A DNA stretch of 54,638 bases from Alkalibacterium subtropicum (GTDB lineage Bacteria; Bacillota; Bacilli; Lactobacillales; Carnobacteriaceae_A). Shown piece by piece: positions 8,343 through 16,805 of this stretch. The position numbers were made by a program, and so were the translations under genes. The stretch is taken from NCBI RefSeq assembly GCF_900112455.1, contig NZ_FOLT01000011.1, positions 1 through 54,638 on the forward strand. Reading direction: 5' to 3'. Position 1 is the first letter of the stretch. The number at the start of each line of letters is the position of its first letter. The notes beneath the pieces were generated by a model. It searched no databases, had not been told where the DNA came from, and was given only the letters and a program-made list of their open reading frames with translations.

Positions 8343-9377
8343 ATGGAAATAAGTGTAGTAAATGGACACCGCATTCAGAGTAAAACCCTCAATAATCCTC
8401 TGAACTATAAAGATATTTACTCTTCTTACACATACGCACAACTGTATGAGGAGATAGAAAACGGAGAGGCAGTATCCTATACCTTTGAGAATGAGTATGG
8501 AATAGTCGACTATACGTTTATTAAACGTAAAATACCTTTCTTAGTGGAAGGAAAACAGTTCTATGATATTACTACAGCCTATGGTTACGGTGGACTTGAA
8601 ATCTCCAATGTCACTGATAGTGAGGCCCTGCTCGATACTTACTTCAAGGCATTTCATGACTATTGTCAAACTAATGATATAGTCAGCGAATTCATCCGGT
8701 TTCATTTATTTGAGAATGAGGAAATAAAAAAATATTTTTATGGCGAAATTGGTTTGATCGGGTCGCATATATCAAGAAATCTGAACGACCCAATCGACTG
8801 TAATTTCCATAATACGATTTCCAGAGCAGCTAGAAAAGCTGAAAGACTAGGATTACATGTCTCCTTTGATACGTCTGGAGAAAGTGTGGACGATTTTCTC
8901 AATGTATACACAGAAACAATGGATAGAAATAACGCGAAAGATTTTTACTACTTTGATAAGAAATTTTTCGAAAAGCTGCACCATCATTTAAAAGATCAAT
9001 TTATCTATGCCAATGCTGTATATGAAGACAAAACGGTCTCATCGATTTTGGTTTTATTTGGAGAAAAATACGCCTATTTCTTTCTAGGCGGCACTCTTCA
9101 AGAATACTTAAGCACGGATGCATCAACTTTCCTTCAGTATAATGTCATTCAATACCTTAAAGAAAAAGGCCTTGATTACTATACTTTAGGTGGGGGGTAT
9201 AAAGGAAATGATGGTTTGTACAGGTATAAAAAGAAATTTGACAAGCAGGGGGTTTATCCGTTCCATGTCGGTAAAAAAGTGCATGATCTGGATGTATACA
9301 ACAAGCTGGTGGAAATGAGCGCTTCAAAAGGTGATATTGATACAGAATCAAGTTTTTTCCCGCTTTATCGCATGTAA
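8343..9377 (+). CDS. FemAB/BioF2-like GNAT-fold acyltransferase
   Basis: About 344 aa. The C-terminal half shows the FemAB/Acetyltransf_6 pattern: a basic helix in NTISRAARKAERLG, FLNVYTETMDRNNA, FFEKLHHHLKDQF, AVYEDKTVSSILVLF, and YYTLGGGYKGNDGLYRYKKKFD at the end. The fold joins amino-acyl or acyl groups to amines, as in peptidoglycan bridge enzymes and in sugar and polysaccharide loci. Between two sugar-modifying aminotransferases it may acylate the amino sugar. That is an inference. AAAGGTGAG at 8326-8334 fits the ATG at 8343 better than the GTG at 8334. AT-rich like the rest of the island. Confidence 0.75.
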   Translation: MEISVVNGHRIQSKTLNNPLNYKDIYSSYTYAQLYEEIENGEAVSYTFENEYGIVDYTFIKRKIPFLVEGKQFYDITTAYGYGGLEISNVTDSEALLDTYFKAFHDYCQTNDIVSEFIRFHLFENEEIKKYFYGEIGLIGSHISRNLNDPIDCNFHNTISRAARKAERLGLHVSFDTSGESVDDFLNVYTETMDRNNAKDFYYFDKKFFEKLHHHLKDQFIYANAVYEDKTVSSILVLFGEKYAYFFLGGTLQEYLSTDASTFLQYNVIQYLKEKGLDYYTLGGGYKGNDGLYRYKKKFDKQGVYPFHVGKKVHDLDVYNKLVEMSASKGDIDTESSFFPLYRM

Positions 9378-9624
9378 ACAGTCATTTACCGCCAAGATAA
9401 CCTCTGCAATTCGACATAGGAAGCAGACGATCACTTTACCTTATTTTCTGAGACTATTCCATACTTACTGCATTGAGAGAGCCAACTGTAAGTTTGTTCA
9501 TGTCTATCTTGTTTCTGCTTCTTAGTTTCATAAAAATATTACTAAACTATTCTAGTTGCACTTTAAGCAACATTGATGCAAGGACATTGAACGGTCAAAA
9601 GCATTCTATAGGAGTTGAAATGTT

Positions 9625-10767
9625 ATGTCGGACATACCCGTCACTAAATCTTCTTTACCTTTGTTTAAAGAGTATGTAGATGAAATCAGTGATATATGGG
9701 ACTCGCACTGGTTAACCAATATGGGTTCAAAACATGAAAAATTGACAAGTATGCTGGAGGAGTACCTCCACACGCCATATGTATCATTATTTACTAATGG
9801 CCATCTGGCACTAGAAAATGCCATAGAGTCATTTGGGTTAGCCGGTGAAGTGATCACTACACCCTTTACATTCGCATCCACCACTCATGCGATAGTTCGA
9901 AACAACCTTATCCCAGTTTTTTGTGACATCGATCCCGAAACCTTTACGCTTGATCCTAATAAACTGGAGCAATTGATAACAGAAAGAACATCAGCCATTA
10001 TTCCGGTTCATGTTTACGGGACGGTCTGTGATACGGAAGAAATTGAACGTATTGCTAAAAAGCATAATTTAAAAGTCATCTATGACGCAGCTCATGCTTT
10101 TGGTGTAGAAGTCAAGGGAAGAGGGATCGGAAACTTTGGCGATGCCTCGATGTTCAGTTTTCATGCCACTAAAGTGTTTAATACGATCGAAGGCGGTTGT
10201 GTCACTTTTCAAGATGCTCAACTTAAAGAAAGACTCTCTCAGCTGAAAAACTTTGGCATAACAGGTCCGGAAACCGTTGAATTTGTTGGAGGCAATGCAA
10301 AAATGAATGAGTTTCAAGCTGCTATGGGGATCTGCAATCTGCATCATTTGAAAGATGAAATAAGTAAGAGAGAAAAAATCGTCAATATATATAGAGAAAG
10401 GTTAGAAGGAATACCGGGTCTGAAACTCATGGCAGTGCAGGAGGGTGTTAAACCGAACTATGCTTATTTCCCTGTGGTCTTTGAAGGAGAAGGATGGGAT
10501 CGAGATGAGGTCGTTGCTCAATTAGGCAAGCATAATATTTTCGTTCGTAAATATTTTTACCCGCTCGTTAGTGATTATGCCTGTTACAGTCATCTGGAAA
10601 ATAGCACTGAAACACCCATTGCTAAAAAAATCGCTTCCCAAGTGATCACGCTACCGCTTTATGCTGATTTATCTCTGGAAGCAGCAGAGCACATTTGTCA
10701 ACTTATTCAAGATCTTTATTATACTAAATCAAAAAATACTCAGGCACACATGGGGACCACTCTATAA
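9625..10767 (+). CDS. DegT/DnrJ/EryC1/StrS family sugar aminotransferase (paralogue 2)
   Basis: PLP-dependent sugar aminotransferase of 380 aa. The lysine is K183 in SFHATKVFNT and D154 lies in VIYDAAHAFG. The N-terminus SDIPVTKSSLPLFKEYVDEI with HWLTNMGSKH is the VioA-like pattern. Its product should be a dTDP-amino-dideoxy sugar. It is a paralogue of the gene at 5123 and better conserved at its C-terminus. RmlA, which supplies dTDP-glucose, follows after 18 bases and is probably co-transcribed. The dehydratase RmlB needed between the two steps is not in the window. AGGAG at 9610-9614 supports this start. Confidence 0.88.
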   Translation: MSDIPVTKSSLPLFKEYVDEISDIWDSHWLTNMGSKHEKLTSMLEEYLHTPYVSLFTNGHLALENAIESFGLAGEVITTPFTFASTTHAIVRNNLIPVFCDIDPETFTLDPNKLEQLITERTSAIIPVHVYGTVCDTEEIERIAKKHNLKVIYDAAHAFGVEVKGRGIGNFGDASMFSFHATKVFNTIEGGCVTFQDAQLKERLSQLKNFGITGPETVEFVGGNAKMNEFQAAMGICNLHHLKDEISKREKIVNIYRERLEGIPGLKLMAVQEGVKPNYAYFPVVFEGEGWDRDEVVAQLGKHNIFVRKYFYPLVSDYACYSHLENSTETPIAKKIASQVITLPLYADLSLEAAEHICQLIQDLYYTKSKNTQAHMGTTL

Positions 10768-10785
10768 TCGAAAGGTGGAATATCG

Positions 10786-11673
10786 ATGAAAGGTATTATT
10801 CTAGCAGGCGGCAGAGGAACACGGTTGTATCCAATGACACAAGCGATTTCCAAACAGTTACTCCCTATATATGATAAGCCGATGATTTATTATCCATTAA
10901 GTACGTTATTACTTGCAGGGATCAGCGATATACTGATTATTTCTACCCCCGAAGATACACCGATTTTCGAAAAATTACTGGGAGACGGAAGGCGACTGGG
11001 GATTCGTTTATCTTACGCGATACAGGATTCTCCTAACGGTTTAGCCGATGCCTTTATTATCGGGGAGGATTTTATTGGCAACGATGACGTCTGTCTGATT
11101 TTAGGAGATAACTTTTTCTATGGGCAGGACTTTACTAAAGTGCTGATGAGAGCTCAAGAGATCAACACAGGGGCAGTCGTTTTTGGTTATGAGGTCAAGG
11201 ATCCCAGAGCATTCGGTGTAGTCGAATTTGATGATAATTTCAAAGCCTTATCCATTGAAGAAAAACCGTTAAATCCTAAATCGAGTTTCGCCGTTCCTGG
11301 CTTGTATTTCTACGATAACCGAGTCGTTGACTTTGCCAAATCAGTTATGCCATCAGAAAGGGGAGAAATCGAAATTACGGCTATCAACAATGCCTATATG
11401 GAAATGGGTGATTTATCTGTCTTACCTCTAGGACGTGGGATGGCATGGTTGGATACGGGAACCCCGGAAGGGATGCTGAAAGCGGCAGAGTATGTCGAAA
11501 CGATTCAGACCAGACAGGGACTTTACATTTCCTGTATTGAAGAAATTGCCTGGCGAAGAGGATTCCTCAGTGATGAACTGTTAAGAGAGACAGGCGAAGC
11601 GTTGATCAAAACTGACTATGGTCAGTATCTGCTGAAATTGCTTGAAGTAGTGAAATGGAAAATGACTTTGTAG
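10786..11673 (+). CDS. rmlA: Glucose-1-phosphate thymidylyltransferase
   Basis: Makes dTDP-glucose and pyrophosphate from glucose-1-phosphate and dTTP, the entry step of dTDP-deoxysugar synthesis. The whole family signature is present: [13 protein letters not shown] (nucleotide loop), [28 protein letters not shown] (metal-binding Asp), the FGVVEFD and EEKP segments, and [14 protein letters not shown]. At 295 aa it is the usual length. A strong AAAGGTGG site lies before the ATG. Last gene of the island's biosynthetic run. RmlB, C and D are absent here, so they must be elsewhere, or dTDP-glucose serves another use. Confidence 0.95.
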   Translation: MKGIILAGGRGTRLYPMTQAISKQLLPIYDKPMIYYPLSTLLLAGISDILIISTPEDTPIFEKLLGDGRRLGIRLSYAIQDSPNGLADAFIIGEDFIGNDDVCLILGDNFFYGQDFTKVLMRAQEINTGAVVFGYEVKDPRAFGVVEFDDNFKALSIEEKPLNPKSSFAVPGLYFYDNRVVDFAKSVMPSERGEIEITAINNAYMEMGDLSVLPLGRGMAWLDTGTPEGMLKAAEYVETIQTRQGLYISCIEEIAWRRGFLSDELLRETGEALIKTDYGQYLLKLLEVVKWKMTL

Positions 11674-11845
11674 GGGAATTTGTTCTTCGCCGACTAGGCT
11701 GTAATAAAATATTTCGGGATGAACAGTAAATAGAGGTATCTTATATTTATGAATATCATTTGAGTTTGTCAAAAAGATCAAATTATATTCATTATTTCAC
11801 TTCGTTATAGTTATTATTGGGATGACTCTAAAACATCTGTCAAAC

Positions 11846-11886
11846 AATATAGTGTAAATCTAAATCTATTAGATTTACACTATATT
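11846..11886. promoter_or_regulatory. Perfect 18-bp inverted repeat before the GH65 gene
   Basis: Arms 11846-11863 and 11869-11886 are perfectly complementary around the loop ATCTA. Part of the arm (AGATTTACA) occurs a third time at 11894-11902. The arms are AT-rich and no T-run follows directly, so it is either a large operator or cruciform element, or a low-GC terminator for rmlA. It ends about 30 bases before the GH65 start codon. A regulator-binding site for the phosphorylase gene is my preferred reading. Confidence 0.6.
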
Positions 11887-11917
11887 TATAATAAGATTTA
11901 CAAAAGGGGAGAAACAT

Positions 11918-14215
11918 ATGAGTGCAAAAACCACTAAAGACTCAAAATGGATTGTGACAGAAGAAGGAACAGATGCGAAAACGATCAGACAGAATGAGAC
12001 GTTGTTTGCATTGTCCAACGGTCACATCGGGACACGAGGGAGTCTGGAAGAAGCGGAGCGGACAAAGGAATACAGTCACAGCGAAGCGACGCTTGTCAAT
12101 GCCTACTACGACAGCGAACCAATCCAGTACGGGGAGTGGGCATACGGTTATGCTAAAGAACACCAGACCGTCATCCCCGTGCCCAATGGAAAAAAACTGG
12201 CTATCCGTTTAGAGAATGACTTGTTTGATCTGACAACGGGGAAGACCACTAACCATAAGCGTCAGCTCGATCTGAAAAAAGGACTGCTTACCCGTTCGTT
12301 TACTTGGGAAAATACGCAGGGACATAAACTGGACGTCAAGATCGAGCGGTTCGTCTCTTACGATTATCCTGAGCTGCTGGCGCAGAACATCACACTTACC
12401 CCACAGGATGATGGCTGTGACCTTCAGATGGTTGCGAATCTTGATGATTTAAAAGAGCTGGGAAATATCACAGAGGAAGAAAGCAATGATCCGCGAATCA
12501 AGGCACACAAAGAGAGGCGCTTCCAGTCCAAGCGTCTGGAAGACTTCGACAACCAGCTGTTGCATATAGAAACAAATAATACACACCTGCATCTGATTGT
12601 TGGAGAAAAGAATCAGCTCTCTGATCCTTCAGTGCAGTCACATTTTGAAGATGGGGCGGAAAGCTGGAAGCTGGAAACGAAAAAAGGCGATACGATACAG
12701 CTTGAACGATTGATTGCCTATAGCAACATCTTTCATGAGGAGTCAAAAATAGAAGATAAAGCACAAAGACTGACCACGATCTTAAACGAAGCGTCAGCAA
12801 TCGGTTTCAAAGGGCTCAAAGAAAAGCATATCGCGCATATGGAAGAGTTCTGGGAACTTTCTGATATTGAGATCGTCGGAGATGACGAACTACAGGTTGG
12901 GCTGCGCTTCAATCTGTTTCATCTGTATCAGGCAGCCGGCCGCGATGGTAAGCGAAACATGTCCGCCAAAGGATTGTCGGGTGAAGGCTATGAAGGACAC
13001 TATTTCTGGGACACAGAAATGTATATGCTGCCGTTTTTCTTGTATACGCAGCCTAAAATCGCCAAACATCTTTTAAATTATCGCTATACGATCCTTGAGG
13101 AAGCCCGGAACAGAGCAAGGGAAATGGCCGTCGATAATGGCGCACTCTTTGCCTGGCGTACCATCAACGGGAAAGAAGCCAGTCCGTATTATCCTGCCGG
13201 GACCGCTCAGATCCATATCAATGGTGATATTGCTCATGCCGTTCACACCTACGTCAAGGCAACTGGGGACAAACGGTTCGGTATGAAAGAAGGGCTTGAG
13301 ATTTTGGTAGAGACTGCAAGGTTCTATGCCGGCTGGGGACATTTCGACGAGAAGCGAAAAGGCGCGTTCGTCCTGAATGATGTGACCGGGCCGGATGAAT
13401 ATACGGCCATTGTCAATAACAACTATTACACGAATCTCATGGCCAAGCATAATTTCAAGTATGCCGCTGAGATGGTCGAAGCCGTTTTGGAGTCGAATGA
13501 CGAAGATGGTTTAGGCGTCCTGAAGCGTATCGGTTATGATAAAGCAGAACTTGAGAACTGGAAAAAAGCGGCTGATAAAATGTTCCTGCCTTACGATGAT
13601 GAACAGCAGCTGACGATGCAGGATGACAGTTTCTTCCATAAAGAAGTGTGGGACATCGAAAACACGCCGAAAGAGAACTTCCCGCTGCTGCTGCATTATC
13701 ATCCGCTGACGATCTACCGCTATCAGGTCAATAAACAGGCGGATACGGTGCTGGCCCAGTTTCTGTTCCCGGATGAGTTTTCACAGGAACAGAAAGCCAG
13801 AGACTACGACTACTATGAATCGGTCACGACGCACGATTCATCCTTGTCGCGTTCGGTGTTCGGCATGATGGCCAGTGACCTCGGTCAGATGGAAAAAGCC
13901 TATAACTATTTCATGGACACGGCTCTGATGGATATTACTGACTTGCAGAGCAACACGAGAGATGGGGTGCATGCGGCTAATATGGGCGGTACCTGGATGA
14001 GCATGGTCAATGGTTTTGGAGGCATGCGTCTAGTGGAAGACAGGCTCCATTTCAGACCGCGGCTGCCCAAAGACTGGACCTGCGTCACCTTTAAAGTCCA
14101 GTTCCGTCATCGCCTGATCAAAGTATCGATCAGCAAAGATGATACTGAGTACACTCTGATCAAAGGTGAACCGCTCGTTATCAGACACTTTGATGAAGAG
14201 AAGCATTTGAAATAG
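11918..14215 (+). CDS. GH65 glycoside phosphorylase, probably maltose phosphorylase
   Basis: Cytoplasmic inverting phosphorylase (765 aa). With maltose it would give beta-glucose-1-phosphate and glucose. All GH65 domains are present: N-terminal beta-sandwich, helical linker, (alpha/alpha)6 barrel and C-terminal jelly roll. GYEGHYFWDTEMYMLPF (358-373) is the sugar-binding signature. The catalytic acid is E494 in DVTGPDEYT. YYPAGTAQIHINGDI follows the family. Kojibiose, nigerose or trehalose phosphorylase cannot be excluded; maltose is preferred because a GH31 glucosidase lies upstream. AAAAGGGGAG supports the ATG. No beta-phosphoglucomutase or transporter is in the window, so the pathway is incomplete here. 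Confidence 0.87.
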   Translation: MSAKTTKDSKWIVTEEGTDAKTIRQNETLFALSNGHIGTRGSLEEAERTKEYSHSEATLVNAYYDSEPIQYGEWAYGYAKEHQTVIPVPNGKKLAIRLENDLFDLTTGKTTNHKRQLDLKKGLLTRSFTWENTQGHKLDVKIERFVSYDYPELLAQNITLTPQDDGCDLQMVANLDDLKELGNITEEESNDPRIKAHKERRFQSKRLEDFDNQLLHIETNNTHLHLIVGEKNQLSDPSVQSHFEDGAESWKLETKKGDTIQLERLIAYSNIFHEESKIEDKAQRLTTILNEASAIGFKGLKEKHIAHMEEFWELSDIEIVGDDELQVGLRFNLFHLYQAAGRDGKRNMSAKGLSGEGYEGHYFWDTEMYMLPFFLYTQPKIAKHLLNYRYTILEEARNRAREMAVDNGALFAWRTINGKEASPYYPAGTAQIHINGDIAHAVHTYVKATGDKRFGMKEGLEILVETARFYAGWGHFDEKRKGAFVLNDVTGPDEYTAIVNNNYYTNLMAKHNFKYAAEMVEAVLESNDEDGLGVLKRIGYDKAELENWKKAADKMFLPYDDEQQLTMQDDSFFHKEVWDIENTPKENFPLLLHYHPLTIYRYQVNKQADTVLAQFLFPDEFSQEQKARDYDYYESVTTHDSSLSRSVFGMMASDLGQMEKAYNYFMDTALMDITDLQSNTRDGVHAANMGGTWMSMVNGFGGMRLVEDRLHFRPRLPKDWTCVTFKVQFRHRLIKVSISKDDTEYTLIKGEPLVIRHFDEEKHLK

Positions 14216-14230
14216 GCAACACTATACGAA

Positions 14231-14265
14231 AAGGGTGCTGACCTTGACTGGTCAGCACCCTTATT
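14231..14265 (+). terminator. Terminator after GH65 gene
   Basis: Perfect 13-base arms (14231-14243 and 14250-14262) with a six-base loop, ending in TTATTT. Confidence 0.85.
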
Positions 14266-14290
14266 TCTCCAGATCCTCTTTTGTTTTGAG

Positions 14291-14700
14291 CATACTCGCT
14301 GTCAGCGAGTATGGCCCGTATTTTCGAACCGCTCATTGTCGGCTTTTTCATGAGTAGGTCGAAATTGTTTCAGTTATGCCTGCTCGAAATGTTTTGCCAG
14401 CCGGTGGTAATAGTAAAGGGGAAGTAAGGCCAGCCCAGCTCGAGACACACACTGAGATGGCAATAAAACAGTCTTTTACTTACTACCGGTTGTGTCGATC
14501 GATTTGAGAAGGTAAAAGAGACCGGTTTTGTTTGCCACTCCAACCTAATACTGCTCTGGGTGGGTAGAAGTTGGTCTTTTTACTGCCCACCCGAAGTGAC
14601 AAAAAAGTTTACCGGACAGAACATAGCTTATGTTGAGCATACCAGGGTCGCTTAAACCTGTCAGTTGATCCAATCGTTCATAGTTGGGACAACTGACAGG
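14291..14700. repeat. Intergenic region with roughly 52-bp spaced palindromes (set D)
   Basis: No gene fits between the converging GH65 and SDR genes. A strong hairpin lies at 14291-14313 (10-base arms CATACTCGCT). Further right, palindromes are centred near 14471 (TAAAA/TTTTA), 14523.5 (ACCGGT), 14575 (GGGTGGG/CCCACCC, 14558-14592), 14627 (AACATA/TATGTT) and 14678.5 (11-base arms CCTGTCAGTTG, 14657-14700). Spacing is 51.5-52.5 bp. Another set of complementary segments is centred at 14366-14368. Sequences differ from unit to unit. The phasing matches arrays A, B and C, but several units are short enough to arise by chance. Confidence 0.45.
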
Positions 14701-14744
14701 CCTGACAGCAGTAACGGGCCACTTATACAACCAGACTGCTCTAT

Positions 14745-14773
14745 TAAAAAGAAAGCCTTCGATTTCGAAGGCT
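14745..14773 (-). terminator. Terminator of the SDR gene
   Basis: AGCCTTCGA and TCGAAGGCT (14754-14762, 14765-14773) form a stem. On the minus strand it is followed by a T-rich run (the complement of ATTAAAAAGAA), just past the stop codon of the SDR gene. Confidence 0.85.
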
Positions 14774-14780
14774 CTCCATC

Positions 14781-15479
14781 TTAAGTCAAATGATTTTTGA
14801 TCACGATCTCTGGGACAGTCAGGTTTTTGCGCGCTTTGACGTTGGCTAAAATGATGTCTGCCACGTCGTCGGGATCCATGAGATGCTGAATCTCTTCTTT
14901 TGAATAAATATCATCCCAGAAGCTGGTTTTCATGCCGCCCATATAAGCTGCCAGGACATGGATATCGGTATCGGCCAGTTCTTTCACGATGCTTTCTGTA
15001 AAGCCGCGGGCCCCGAACTTACTGGCGCAGTATACTGATTCAGATGCTTTGCCTTCCAGCCCTGCGGTGGAGATGACTTGAATGATGGTTCCTTCATTGC
15101 GTTCTTTCATTTCCGGTAAAACGGCCTGAGTACAGAAGATGGTGCCTTTCAGATTGATGTCGATCATATCGTCGATAGACGTTGATGAGATCTTTTCCGC
15201 ATCATCGAACACGCCGACGCCGGCATTGTTCACTAATATATCGATAGTCCCGCTTTCTTCTTTGATCTCTGAAAAGACGCGGGTGACTTCTTCTGCAGAT
15301 GAAACATCCAAAGTATAGGCGGAGACACTGTCCGACTTCATTTTATCTGCCACGAATCTCAACTTGCTGTAGGTGCGTCCGAGCAGGGTGATGTGATACC
15401 CCATTTCAGAATACTTTAAAGCCAGCGAGGCGCCTAAACCGCTTCCTGCACCTGTGATCACGACATGTTTTGCTTCCAT
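14781..15479 (-). CDS. Short-chain dehydrogenase/reductase, classical type
   Basis: NAD(P)-dependent oxidoreductase of about 232 aa. The cofactor loop is TGAGSGLG (with GR and S nearby, suggesting NADP), NNAGVG follows, and the catalytic Tyr and Lys are in VYCASK. It belongs to the YqjQ/DltE-like group of classical SDRs, and the substrate is unknown. The frame extends upstream to 15614, but GGAGGAAG immediately before the ATG at 15479 fixes the start. The upstream codons cover the ribosome-binding site. Single-gene unit with its own terminator. Confidence 0.85.
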   Translation of the reverse strand: MEAKHVVITGAGSGLGASLALKYSEMGYHITLLGRTYSKLRFVADKMKSDSVSAYTLDVSSAEEVTRVFSEIKEESGTIDILVNNAGVGVFDDAEKISSTSIDDMIDINLKGTIFCTQAVLPEMKERNEGTIIQVISTAGLEGKASESVYCASKFGARGFTESIVKELADTDIHVLAAYMGGMKTSFWDDIYSKEEIQHLMDPDDVADIILANVKARKNLTVPEIVIKNHLT

Positions 15480-15744
15480 TACTACTTCCTCCTTCACGGT
15501 ATCTTTCTTATTATCAAAGTACCAGATAAACCCTTTTTTAGCAACGATTAAGGCGGGCGACCCAGATGGAAAAGAGGAATGCAGGCATAACTCAAGAGGA
15601 ATGCTGAATCTCACAGGATATAGATTTTCTCTATGTATGTTACAGGTCCTTCAAAACATAAATGACGCATCACATATGTTAGAATTGATATAATACAAGA
15701 ACGAAACTGAAAATTTTCCTATTACATGTTTGGAGGGAAACTAC

Positions 15745-16785
15745 ATGGTAAACATTGAAAAAGCTGATCTGAAAATAATCGAAAGAGAAGAAGCGGATTT
15801 TGAATTGAAAGAAGGGCTGAAGTCAGCACTTTTAGAAGAAGCCGCAATCAAACGAGGTTACAAGGTCGAACGTCTCGGGTTTGATACCATGATACTCACG
15901 CTTGAAGGCAAGGATCTGCTGTTTCGTGATATGAACGGCCCCCTGTCGTCGGCAGCGATGATGCGTATCGTTGATGACAAATACCGGGCGCGTTCTTTGA
16001 TCAAAAGACAGAACATCACAGTACCAGAGTCGACCTACTTACGTATTCATGAACGGGATAAAATCAAAGCGTTTGCTGACCAAATCGGTTATCCGGTCGT
16101 GCTGAAACCGAACGATCTCTCACGGGGGGAAGGGGTTCATACTAATATCAACGATGAGCGGGCACTTATGGAACACCTTGACAAAATCGCAGAACTCATA
16201 GGCAATGAGTATGAACGTATCCTGATCGAAAAACAGTTCAATGGAGATGATTACCGCTTCTTTGTCGTCGACGGGACAGTGTTTGCCGCTTCCAAACGGG
16301 CACGCGCGAATGTCACCGGCGATGGGGAGCACACTGTTCTGGAACTCATAGAAGAAAAAAACAGGCTTCGGGCCAAGGATAGAGACTTGAAACACTTCCT
16401 CATCCCCACTGAGAAAAATAAACTGGGACGTCTCTACAGAGAGGGACGGACACTGGAAACTGTTCCGGACAAAGGGGAAACGGTCGTGATCCGCGATGAA
16501 TCCAACATAGCCAGCGGCGGTGATGGGATCGACTTTACAGATACCGCACATGAGGCATTCAAGGGTATTGCAATCAGAGCTATACAGGCTATTCCCGGGT
16601 TCCATTACGGAGGGGTGGATATCATCACCAACGACATTACGAAAGAACCGGCAAAAGACGAGTATGTGGTCACGGAAGTGGAATTCAGTCCCGGCCCCAT
16701 GAGTATGTCTCACTGGGAAGGCAAGCAGCGGGATATGCCTAATCCTATACTGGATTTCTATCTGAAAAATCTTGACAGGCTTTAA
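15745..16785 (+). CDS. ATP-grasp ligase resembling the GshAB/cyanophycin-synthetase C-terminal domain
   Basis: About 346 aa, one ATP-grasp domain: VVLKPNDLSRGEGV (nucleotide loop), ILIEKQFNGDDYRFFVVDG, KRARANVTGDGEHTV (the signature shared with GshAB and cyanophycin synthetase), then the metal-binding EVEFSPGPMSMSHW. It has the ligase half but lacks the glutamate-cysteine ligase part of GshAB. It should form an amide bond through an acyl-phosphate; substrates are unknown. TTG at 15730 opens the frame, but the TGGAGGGAAA site points to the ATG at 15745. A TATAAT at 15689-15694 may be its -10 box. It stands alone, with no peptide-cluster partners. Confidence 0.8.
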   Translation: MVNIEKADLKIIEREEADFELKEGLKSALLEEAAIKRGYKVERLGFDTMILTLEGKDLLFRDMNGPLSSAAMMRIVDDKYRARSLIKRQNITVPESTYLRIHERDKIKAFADQIGYPVVLKPNDLSRGEGVHTNINDERALMEHLDKIAELIGNEYERILIEKQFNGDDYRFFVVDGTVFAASKRARANVTGDGEHTVLELIEEKNRLRAKDRDLKHFLIPTEKNKLGRLYREGRTLETVPDKGETVVIRDESNIASGGDGIDFTDTAHEAFKGIAIRAIQAIPGFHYGGVDIITNDITKEPAKDEYVVTEVEFSPGPMSMSHWEGKQRDMPNPILDFYLKNLDRL

Positions 16786-16805
16786 ACTGATTTTTTCACA
16801 AAGTG

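Noticed and set aside
9331-9679. Two short ORFs (64 and 68 aa) between the FemAB-like and second aminotransferase genes
   Set aside because: They overlap the flanking real genes and have no coding character; the gap appears to hold only the ribosome-binding site of the next gene.
14545-14730. 61-aa minus-strand ORF
   Set aside because: It covers the palindromes of set D and has no domain; probably accidental.
15480-15614. N-terminal extension of the SDR at 14781
   Set aside because: The extension has no family match and contains the GGAGGAAG ribosome-binding site of the internal ATG.
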